DNA from: Parasedimentitalea marina | Lineage (GTDB): Bacteria > Pseudomonadota > Alphaproteobacteria > Rhodobacterales > Rhodobacteraceae | Length of the DNA: 64,000 nt | Assembly (NCBI RefSeq): GCF_004006175.1 | Contig: NZ_CP033220.1 | Span: 62,001-126,000 of the forward strand | Direction of reading: 5' to 3' | Part shown: one piece after another, positions 56,814 through 64,000 of the stretch | How positions within the stretch are numbered: the first letter of the stretch is position 1 | Layout of the letters: the number at the start of each line of letters is the position of its first letter | Notes under the pieces: model-generated | Database searches by the model: none | What the model saw: the letters and a program-made list of their open reading frames with translations, nothing else | Told to the model about the DNA's origin: nothing | Program-made: the position numbers and the translations under genes

Positions 56814-58116
56814 TCTGTGTCCTCGGCCTGTGTTGCGATGGTGAATTCGGCGCGTACCCCATCGGAATCGCTGGCGGTGCCAGATTCTGTCAACCGGGCG
56901 TCCAGGCCCTCTGCGGCAAAGGCTGCGGCAAGCCGTTCGGCTGCGGCAAAATCCGGGAGACGCAGGATCACTGAGAGGCCCTGTCCCTCTCGATAGGTTA
57001 GCATTTCGGGTTTGGCGTCCGCCGCAGTGATGATGGCGCCGGCGCGCCGGGCCAGCTCCAGTGGGCTGGTCTGATGGGTGCTGGAGCCATTGGCACGCTG
57101 CAGCTCGGCCAGTACGCGGCTGACTTGCAGGCGGGGATCCAGCACTGGACCGCCCTGGGTGAAGTGCTGTTGCACCAGTTCCTGGGTCTTCGCTCTCAAG
57201 GCCTGGGTATGGGTCTCACTGCGCTGAATGGCAATCTGCTGGGCTGCCGCCCAAAGTGCTGCTGCCAGCGCCGCCGCCAAGAGTGGCCAGCGCCAAGGCA
57301 GGACACGCCGTGCCATCTGTACCTGCGATGCGATGGGATTTTTGCGCAGATCACATGCCAGCTCACCATGGGCGAGAACGCGCGGGACTATTTTCAATGC
57401 CTCAGCGTCAAAAAGCGTCTCTAATATTGGGATATTTCGTGATTCTGCCAGCGCTCTGATGGCCGGACCCACCTCGTTCATCACCAGTATAGCCCGCGGT
57501 GGTGGGCCGCTGTCCAAGGCTTGCTCCAAGAGCAGGGGGGTCAGTGTGAGATGCGCACTGAAACCGTCACTTGGACCAAGGCGGGCTTGGACACGGTCCT
57601 CGGCGGTACAGGCCAGGGTCCAGAGATCGGTGGCAGTGGGGAGGGACAAATAGTCTGGTAGGACCGCGCGCCCTGAAAGGGTACTGAGGCTTTCGAGCCA
57701 GGCCGGATCTGCGGTGAAGACCCGGGTCCAGTTTTGGTGTTCGCCTTAGGGTGTCCCTGTATCGTAGGCACAAAGGGGCGCAGGGCCGGGGCAAAGCCCA
57801 GCCGGTCCGCCAGCTGACGACGGGCCACTTTTTCGCGGATACCGCTGCGCAGTGAGGCCGGCAAATCAAGGCTGTAGAGTGGTACCATCTCGCCAGGCAC
57901 CAGCACCACTTGATGCGACGCGGCCAGGGGCCCGCCCAAAAGTATGAAGTCTGGTGCAGCCTTGGAGGGCCGGCTGGTGGGGGCTGCGGACATCGGGGCA
58001 GGGCTCCAGTTGCGGGGTGGTATCGCTGCAGAATGCGCAGGGACGCTGGCAAGTGCAATCCGTTGGCGGACAGGATCTGTTGTGTCTGCAGGTTTTACCC
58101 GAGAACTCAAGGCCAT
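56810..58116 (-). CDS. gspL: Type II secretion protein GspL (one frameshift)
   Basis: About 435 residues. The cytoplasmic actin-like region is diverged (FILLGGPLAASHQVVLVPGEMVPLYSLDLPASLRSGIREKVARRQL). The membrane helix LPWRWPLLAAALAAALWAAAQQIA is followed by a periplasmic ferredoxin-like domain (EMLTYREGQGLSVILRLPDF). A missing A near 57735 splits the N-terminal 130 residues from the rest. The repaired length is a whole number of codons. It recruits GspE to the membrane. The start overlaps the gspK end by 10 bp. Confidence 0.87.
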
Positions 58117-59036
58117 GCGCTGCGGCGCCAGGCAATCGTGATGCGTCGGGGCAACCCTTTCCGTTGAAATATCGTGACCCGCTGCGCTTTGCGATCCCCC
58201 AGGGTGGTGGTCGCCTCAGCCCGGAACCAGTTTGAAGAGACCGCGAACAGATCGGGGGACAGCTGCGGCGCGGAATCCGTTGGGTCGTCGGTCTCCTCGG
58301 TGTCTTCTTCAATCCCGACAGCTGAGAGAAAGGCTGCAGAGGAGTCAAAGGGCTGTCGTTGCCGGGTGGACAGCAGACGAATGAGAACGGCGGGGGGCAA
58401 ATGTGGCAGGAAAGCTGCCAGCACCTCTTTGGATGCAGTGTTCACATTGAGGGCGCTGTCCCCTGGCAGGGCCGCCAAAAACGGAGACAACCGCTGAAAT
58501 GAGCGATCCGAAAGCTGTGGAATGGCCCGCAGCTGCTCCAGACTGAGAATGGCCCCCCCGACCGGATCCAGAGGCGGGTCTAACCGGATCCAGGGCCCCT
58601 GGTTTTCTGGCCCTCCCGGGCGCAGGAAAGAGCGGATTGCCGCGCCCGTCCGGGCGGGGATGGCCAGCCGCGTCAACAGGCGGTCAAACGCCTGATGGGC
58701 GATGATATGTTCGGGGTCGGCCAACCAATTCACGTTGAAACGCCCCTGCAGACCGGTGATCTGGCCGCTGACAGAGCCGCGGGCCAATGGCAAAACCGGC
58801 AACGGTTTTGCCCAGGATTCTCCAAGATGGTCGATGCTGTTGGTGTCGGCAGTGAGCTGCGCCATGGCAAAGGCATCAAAGGCATCCAACCCCATGGCCA
58901 GCTGATCCGCATCCTGGCCCGCCTGCAACCGCGCCCGCCCGATTTCAGACCGGGTCAACAAAAAGACTGCCACCGCAGAGAGCGCGGCCACGAGAATGAG
59001 GGCATTGATCAGGACAAAGCCTCTGTCCGGGCTCAT
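58107..59036 (-). CDS. gspK: Type II secretion minor pseudopilin GspK
   Basis: 309 residues, intact. SPDRG-FVLINALILVAALSAVAVFLL is the prepilin cleavage site and helix, with Asn instead of Glu at position 5, as expected for GspK. A large alpha domain holds INTASKEVL-like NVNTASKEVLAAFLPHLP and the GRFNVNWL segment. It caps the pseudopilus tip with GspI and GspJ. Start overlaps the gspJ stop by ATGA. Confidence 0.92.
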   Translation of the reverse strand: MSPDRGFVLINALILVAALSAVAVFLLTRSEIGRARLQAGQDADQLAMGLDAFDAFAMAQLTADTNSIDHLGESWAKPLPVLPLARGSVSGQITGLQGRFNVNWLADPEHIIAHQAFDRLLTRLAIPARTGAAIRSFLRPGGPENQGPWIRLDPPLDPVGGAILSLEQLRAIPQLSDRSFQRLSPFLAALPGDSALNVNTASKEVLAAFLPHLPPAVLIRLLSTRQRQPFDSSAAFLSAVGIEEDTEETDDPTDSAPQLSPDLFAVSSNWFRAEATTTLGDRKAQRVTIFQRKGLPRRITIAWRRSAWP

Positions 59037-59692
59037 TTTAGGGTCTCCACAAGGGAAAGGCGGCCAAAATTACGGGTTTCCAAGATCAGTTCCAACGCCA
59101 GAGGGACTGTGCTTGAATAAATTTCAGGCGCGGGGCCACTGTGATCGCCATCAGATGCGTGGCCGGTATCAGGAGTGGGCTGCAGGGTGGTTGGTGCGAC
59201 ACCATCAACCCAACCCTGCGTCTCCCAGTAACTGCGCAGACGGAGCCCGGTCACACCTTCAAGCACTGGCATGGCCGGGTTTTGCGCAGAGGCACGCGCG
59301 GGTGTCAGCGCGGGCCAGATGCGCCGGCTGAGCCGCTCGTTCTGGAGCTGCCACTCGATGCGGTGCAGGCCAGCGCTGCCGTGATCCGTCAGCCTGGATT
59401 GCCCACTGACCGAAAGCGCCAGCACCCCGTTCCGGAACCGGACAGCCGATTGCGGTGGGGCGCGTTCTGGGGGGTAAAACAACATGGGAACCACGGCCGA
59501 AAGATCCGCGCGCAACAGGCTGACGGTGCGGTCAAGCTCGGCGGCCCGTTCACTGCGCTGGATCAGATCTTCGCGCATGCGGATCATACCACTCAGGGCC
59601 TGCACACCCAGAACGGCCACCAGGGCGAAAATGGCCATAGCGGCGACCAGCTCAAGGAGGCTGAGGCCATGATCCTGCTGCGATAGTTTCAC
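59033..59692 (-). CDS. gspJ: Type II secretion minor pseudopilin GspJ
   Basis: 219 residues, intact. The prepilin site is DHG-LSLLELVAAMAIFALVAVLG with Glu at position 5, followed by the GspJ block QALSGMIRMREDLIQRSERAAELDRTVSLLRADLSAVV and a WPAL...LEGVTGLRLRSYWE beta region. Part of the tip complex. It overlaps gspI by ATGA. Confidence 0.92.
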   Translation of the reverse strand: MKLSQQDHGLSLLELVAAMAIFALVAVLGVQALSGMIRMREDLIQRSERAAELDRTVSLLRADLSAVVPMLFYPPERAPPQSAVRFRNGVLALSVSGQSRLTDHGSAGLHRIEWQLQNERLSRRIWPALTPARASAQNPAMPVLEGVTGLRLRSYWETQGWVDGVAPTTLQPTPDTGHASDGDHSGPAPEIYSSTVPLALELILETRNFGRLSLVETLK

Positions 59693-60063
59693 CGTCGCAC
59701 CCCGGGCGGCAGATAAACCACCAGCATCGCCGCTTCACCAGATACGGCGCGCGCGGTGATCCTGCTGAGCAACAGCCCGCCTGCGGTGGTTTCAGAGTGG
59801 GTTTCAATGGAAATGGGCTGACCCGCCAGGGTAACCTGACCGGGGAGCGCGTGGCCAGGACCGTAAAGCTGCAGTTCCTCGGCGCGATTGCGGGCGGCCA
59901 GCCGGGCCAGAATCCGGGGCATCTCGCTGCCGATGCTCAGGCGTGACTGATCAGTGGCCCGCAGCGCTGCCATGCTGCCGATGGCCAGCACCAGGATGGC
60001 CACGGCAAGCTCGACCAGTGTCAGCCCGGAGGTGCGCGCTTGCGGGGTCAATTGCTCTGGCAT
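59689..60063 (-). CDS. gspI: Type II secretion minor pseudopilin GspI
   Basis: 124 residues from the ATG at 60063, with AGG upstream. TSG-LTLVELAVAILVLAIGSMAAL is the prepilin region with Glu at position 5. RNRAEELQL is the GspI block. An ATG at 60078 would overlap gspH by 31 bp and is less likely. It nucleates the tip complex. Confidence 0.9.
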   Translation of the reverse strand: MPEQLTPQARTSGLTLVELAVAILVLAIGSMAALRATDQSRLSIGSEMPRILARLAARNRAEELQLYGPGHALPGQVTLAGQPISIETHSETTAGGLLLSRITARAVSGEAAMLVVYLPPGVRR

Positions 60064-60509
60064 GTCAGGCCTGTCCATCCATCGCTTTCGCAGCGGCCAC
60101 CAGAACCAAAGTTGATATGAAACGCGCTGGTTTGTCCGGTGGCGAGAAGGATGATTTCGGGAGTGTCAGACGCGGCTGCGCGGTCCGAGGGTACCAGATG
60201 CACGGGGCCTTGCCAGCGTTGCAGTTGGGTAGAGAATTGCCAACCGTCTTTGAGTTTTTCAGCCCGGCGCAGTCCCTGTAGGGACAGCGCGAGCCCCAGA
60301 CTTTGGTGCCCCGTGATTGCCCGCTGGCGGGTTGACGAAAACTGGATCTGAAACAGGGCCATATCGCGGTCCGACGGGGCAGCCCCGCGCGGGAGGGACA
60401 GGACAGCTGCAATTGCAAGCACGGCAAGAATGGCGAGGCTGACCAACAGTTCAATCAGCGTAAAACCCGCATCCGAGTGGATAGGCTGTGTCTCTAATTT
60501 AAGGCCCAA
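60048..60509 (-). CDS. gspH: Type II secretion minor pseudopilin GspH
   Basis: 153 residues. SDAG-FTLIELLVSLAILAVLAIAAVL is the prepilin region with Glu at position 5. The rest matches the small GspH beta domain (FQIQFSSTRQRAITGHQSLGLALSLQGL). The only in-frame start is the TTG at 60509, overlapping the gspG end by 16 bp. That start is unusual, and a missing base could hide another. It connects tip and shaft. Confidence 0.85.
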   Translation of the reverse strand: MGLKLETQPIHSDAGFTLIELLVSLAILAVLAIAAVLSLPRGAAPSDRDMALFQIQFSSTRQRAITGHQSLGLALSLQGLRRAEKLKDGWQFSTQLQRWQGPVHLVPSDRAAASDTPEIILLATGQTSAFHINFGSGGRCESDGWTGLTCQSN

Positions 60510-60955
60510 GAACCTATGTCCGCCTCTGTACCGGTGCCGCCGACCACTCCGTTGGCGCCATAGCTGAAAATGTCGAACTCGCCATGAACCCCAGGTGAAA
60601 GATACAGATAAGGTTGACCCCAGGGATCCACCGGCAACCGGTCCATATACCCGTTTTCAGCCCAGTTGGCGGGCACTGGATCGCCGCTCGGCCGGGTGAC
60701 CAGCGCCAGGAGGCCCTGCTCAGTTGTGGGGTATCGATAGTTGTCGAGCCGGTAGAGTTTCACCGCACTGGAGATGGCAGCAATATCAGATTGCGCGCGC
60801 ACCGCGCGGGCCTGATCCGGGCGATCGATGACGCGGGGCACGATCACCAATGCAAGCACGGAAAGGATGACCACGACCACCATCAGCTCCAACAGGGAAA
60901 AGCCTGCATCTCGGCGGGGCGGGCAGCAGCCGGGCTGGGCGCTGGGATGCGTCAT
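60494..60955 (-). CDS. gspG: Type II secretion major pseudopilin GspG
   Basis: 153 residues, intact. DAG-FSLLELMVVVVILSVLALVIVPRV is the prepilin site and helix with Glu at position 5. LYRLDNYRYPTTEQGLLALV and the calcium loop region WGQPYLYLSPGVHGEFDIFSYGANG...GGTGTEADIGSW are diagnostic of GspG. It builds the pseudopilus shaft. First gene of the minus unit, 147 bp from the divergent gspO. Confidence 0.95.
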   Translation of the reverse strand: MTHPSAQPGCCPPRRDAGFSLLELMVVVVILSVLALVIVPRVIDRPDQARAVRAQSDIAAISSAVKLYRLDNYRYPTTEQGLLALVTRPSGDPVPANWAENGYMDRLPVDPWGQPYLYLSPGVHGEFDIFSYGANGVVGGTGTEADIGSWALN

Positions 60956-61102
60956 GGGAGGGACTCTTTCATTTGTCTGGTCACATGGTAGAGGGGGACC
61001 TCTGTCTTTTGATCTTTAACCGATCCGGGTAGGAGTCCGAAAGGGGGAAGACAGAGGAGTGCGGCTTATGCAGACAGGTTTTGGACACAGAGTAGAACCT
61101 AC

Positions 61103-61864
61103 ATGAGTACAGATCTGCTGTTTGTGCTTTTGCTGGCTCCGGCTATTGGCTCCTTTCTTGGGGTCCTGGTCGACCGGCTGACCCGGGGAGGACGTGATTC
61201 GGCGCCGCTCTGCCTGCCGCAACTGCAAGACGGTGCTGGCGCCCCGCGACCTTATTCCAATCGTCTCTTTGCTCTGGTGCGCGGCCACTGTCGCCATTGC
61301 GCTGCGCCGATTCCGGCCTGGTTGCTCTATATTGAGATCCTGGCCACAGGGGCGGCGGTGCTGGCGGTGGCAGCCGGGGACGGTTGCCACTGTGCTGCTG
61401 TCCTGTCTGCTCCTGTGGCTCCTGATTGGTCTGGCGGTGGCGGACCTGTTGTGGTTCCGGTTGCCGGACGGGCTGACCCTGGCTCTGTTTTTGACTGTTT
61501 TGATTGGAGCCTGGCAGGCGGACACTTTGACGCTGACCCTCTGGGGCGCGCTGTTGGGGGCGGCAGTTTTGGGGGCTGCGGGTGGGCTACAGGCTTTGCG
61601 TGGTCGCCAGGGGCTGGGGTTTGGAGATGTCAAACTGATGGTGGGGCTCGGCGGTTTTTCTGGCCCCTATGATCTTCCCCTGATGGTGCTGTTGGCGGCG
61701 CTTTCGGGGTTGGGCGCGGCGCTGGTCCTGGCATGGCGGGGCGGGGACGTCAGGTCGTTGGGTCAACGCGCGTTACCTTTGGCACAGCGCTCTGTGCAGC
61801 AGCAGCAGTGCTTTGGCTTCTGCGTGCCGCCGGGGTGATGGTCCCAGTGGGCCGTTGGGTTTGA
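61103..61864 (+). CDS. gspO: Prepilin peptidase/N-methyltransferase GspO (several frameshifts)
   Basis: About 253-255 residues. APAIGSFLGVLVDRLTRG is the first helix. Two Cys pairs appear in different frames (SACRNCK; GHCRHCAAPIPAWL), giving the CxxC...CxxC zinc site. Later membrane helices include LLSCLLLWLLIGLAVADLL with the catalytic-type Asp. GLGFGDVKLMVGLG holds the aspartyl GxGDxK motif. Bases are missing near 61190, 61280, 61375 and 61740. It cleaves and methylates GspG-K at the inner membrane. Confidence 0.88.
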
Positions 61865-61909
61865 TCTTGCCGCAGGTGGGTCGTAAGATCGCGCCGCAGG
61901 TTCCAGAAG

Positions 61910-63504
61910 ATGAGATATTATGACACTTTCAAAACCACTTTTCCACTTATGGCTCTTCTGGCGTTGTCGCCCATCTGGCCTTCTGCTCCTTGGGCACAGG
62001 AGGCGGGTGCGGAAACAGCGACCGCCCTGCCAGAGATGGCAGATATCGAACAGGCCTGGGCGCAGGGAAATTTTGTTTTGCCCGGCAGGGTTAAAACGCC
62101 GTGCCGAAGAAACCGGGGCGGCCCTGGCACAGTACCGCTATGGGCGGGTCTTGCTGGAAGGTCGCGGTGGACCCACAGATCGTGAGGCGGCCCGGCTCTG
62201 GTTAGAGAAGGCGGCGGCGCAGACCCATGTGGAGGCCTCGGTGCTGCTGGCCAGGATTTATCTCAGCGCCCCGAGGGAGATCCCGTCAGCCAGCCCGCCC
62301 GCGCGGCGCGGCTGTTCAAATCTGCGGCGGCGCGGGGCAACAGTGAGGCGCAATATTATCTGGGTCTGCTGTATCGCAGTGGTGTTAGGGGTAACAGCGC
62401 ATCCAGAGGAAGCGTTTACCTGGCTGCTGGCGGCTTCGGAGAACGGTCATATAGAGGCACAATTTGAGCTGAGCCGGGCCTATGCACGCGGGAAGGCATC
62501 GCGGAGGATGCCAAACAGGCGCTGCGCTGGATGCAGGAAGCCGCTGATGCAGGCCATGGTGAGGCGCAGTTCTTTTGGCCTATGCGCTGGACCGCGGACA
62601 GGGGTAGAACAGAACCGAAGGGCGGCCGTTGACTGGTTGCTGCGCTCGGCCGAAACCGGCTTTGGTCAGGCGCAATTGGCACTGGGGCGCAAATATCTGA
62701 CAGGAGACGGAGTCGCGGCCCGTCCCGCCGAGGCGCAGCGCTGGCTGGAAGCGGCGGCGGCGCAGGGCAGCGGCGGCGGCCACCGTGCTGGGGACCGCCT
62801 TGCGCGGCGCCCATGGGGTTCCTGCTGACCCGGCGCTGGCGGTGCGTTGGCTAAAGGCAGCCTCCGATGCAGGGGTGGCTGAGGCCAGTTTTACGTTAGG
62901 ACAGATACGCGAAGCGGGAGACGCCGCTGCACCAGACCTTCAGGACGCGGTGGTGCTGTACCGGCTGGCAGTGGACCAAGGCAGCGCGGTGGCAGAGCAG
63001 CATCTGGGCAGTTTGGCGGCGACCGGCGCGCTCGACGGGCTGTTGGCGCCGCACCGTGCCATACCCTGGGTCGTGGCTGCGGCCGAGGCTGGAAATCCGG
63101 CCGCCGCGGATTGGTTATCGCAGCAGGCCGCTGCCGGTCTACGTCCGGCCCAGACGGCCTTTGGCCTTTGGTTGCTGACGCAGGAAGACAGGTCCGGAGA
63201 GATTTCGGTCCAGGCCGCTGACCAGTTTCAAGCGGCCGCTGAAACCGGCGATGTGGAGGCCCAACACAATCTTGGACGTCTTTATATTCAGGGTCAGGGT
63301 GTGGACCAGGACTATGTCATGGCCCACAAATGGTTCAACATCGCGGCCGCAGGCGGTCACCGGGATGCGCTGAAGATGCGCGGCGTGGTGGCTGATTTGA
63401 TGACACCGGAGCAGGTCGCAAAAGCGCAGACCGCGGCAAGAGGGTTTGTTGAGCGCCCGCCTGCGGCGTTGTCAGAAGAGACCTCCGAAGGAATTTCACA
63501 GTGA
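61910..63504 (+). CDS. Sel1-like repeat (SLR) secreted protein (several frameshifts)
   Basis: About 530 residues. Signal peptide FPLMALLALSPIWPSAPWAQ, then SLR units in alternating frames: AALAQYRYGRVLLEGRGGPTDREAARLWLEKAA; SEAQYYLGLLYRSG; GQAQLALGRKYLTGDGVAARPAEAQRWLEAAA. An intact block from 62785 runs to DVEAQHNLGRLYIQGQGVDQDYVMAHKWFNIAAAGG. Breaks lie near 62090, 62280, 62390, 62495, 62570 and 62775. SLR proteins are scaffolds for protein-protein contacts. It follows gspO by 45 bp and overlaps the next SLR gene by GTGA, so it may assist the secretion system. Confidence 0.78.
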
Positions 63505-64000
63505 CCTCGTCTCTGAGCTGGCGCCTGGCTTTCTGTTTTACCCTTTGGCTGTCGCAGCCCCTGTCATTGCAGGCGCAGGAAACGCTTGCCGATTGGCGGG
63601 ACGTACCTGTTGCGCAGCTTGAACAGGGGGCCCAGAACGGGGTGGCTGATGCGCAATACGCCCTGGGACTGCGGCTGGAAAAGGGCCGTGGCCTGCTGCA
63701 GAATTTTGCCCTTGCCGCGACATGGTTCACGCGGGCGGCCGATCAGGGACATGCGGCGGCGCAACACCGGTTGGGCCAGTATTATTTTGATGGCATAGGG
63801 TGGAGACAAACGCACAGGCCGCTTTGAACTGGCTGCGCAAGGCAGCGCAGGCCGGAGATGCGACGTATCTCTATGATCTGGCGCGCGTGCTGGAAACACA
63901 GCCCGAGGGGAAACCTCTGGCGGCTGATCTGTATCAACAGGCTGCGGATCTGGGGCATCAGGAGGCGGCGGTAAGCCTGGCTGTGCTGTATCAAAACGGC
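63501..64000 (+). CDS. Second Sel1-like repeat protein, partial (one frameshift)
   Basis: GTG start at 63501 coupled to the previous stop. Signal peptide LAFCFTLWLSQPLSLQAQ, then SLR units (NGVADAQYALGLRLEKGRGLLQNFALAATWFTRAA; HAAAQHRLGQYYFDGIG). After a base lost near 63800 the units continue (QAALNWLRKAAQAGDATYLYDLARVL; HQEAAVSLAVLYQNG) and run off the window end. A tandem paralogue of the preceding gene. Confidence 0.78.

Noticed and set aside
1-64000. tRNA, rRNA, transposase, integrase or conjugation genes
   Set aside because: None found by reading both strands and the larger translated frames. No terminal inverted repeats with target duplications were noticed.

Overview
This window reads as one plasmid-like replicon from a marine alphaproteobacterium of the Roseobacter group (Rhodobacterales). 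Three things point there: high-GC codon use throughout; a RepA-type initiator (44.5-48.6 kb) beside parA/parB, with iterons, a perfect DnaA box and two copies of a parS-like palindrome; and cargo consisting almost only of surface-polysaccharide genes, including a complete rmlCBDA dTDP-rhamnose operon. That cargo matches the known roseobacter biofilm plasmids with RepA replicons and a rhamnose operon. The genus cannot be fixed from the sequence alone.

Layout. 0-3.2 kb: a partial glycosyltransferase and KdsD (Kdo pathway), minus strand. 3.4-10.4 kb: a plus-strand run of polysaccharide-modifying genes (glycosyltransferase, 2OG-Fe(II) oxygenase, sugar epimerase, GSCFA-TPR protein, three sulfotransferases). 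10.5-13.5 kb: a small exported protein and a serralysin-like RTX metalloprotease. 13.6-22 kb: another sulfotransferase, a capsule ABC exporter (KpsM, KpsE, KpsT) and four glycosyltransferases. 22.2-30.6 kb: a yjbE/F/H-like exopolysaccharide set without yjbG, a CapD/WbpM-type dehydratase, a priming sugar transferase, an epimerase and a Wza-type export lipoprotein. 30.7-36.9 kb: four secreted or surface proteins of unclear role plus a sulfotransferase. 37-40.9 kb: rmlC-rmlB-(DUF457-like membrane protein)-rmlD-rmlA. 41-44.4 kb: a coiled-coil protein, a sulfotransferase and UDP-glucose dehydrogenase. 44.5-48.6 kb: partition and replication module. 48.8-50 kb: a glycosyltransferase. 50.3-61.9 kb: a nearly complete type II secretion system (gspD, E, F; gspC inverted; gspM, L, K, J, I, H, G inverted; gspO), with a TPR lipoprotein. 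61.9-64 kb: two Sel1-repeat proteins, the second cut by the window end.

Together the genes describe a mobile surface-remodelling package. Sugar nucleotides (dTDP-rhamnose, UDP-glucuronate, a CapD product) feed a large glycosyltransferase set. The glycan is exported by Kps and Wza/Yjb components and probably sulfated by six sulfotransferases. RTX and secretin-dependent proteins may be displayed or secreted beside it. No PAPS synthesis, conjugation, transposase, tRNA, rRNA or CRISPR genes were seen.

An important caveat: more than 40 apparent frameshifts break otherwise conserved genes. Nearly all are explained by one missing base in a short homopolymer, and the flanking protein sequence is fully conserved. 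I treat them as consensus-sequence errors rather than gene decay and give gene coordinates across them.
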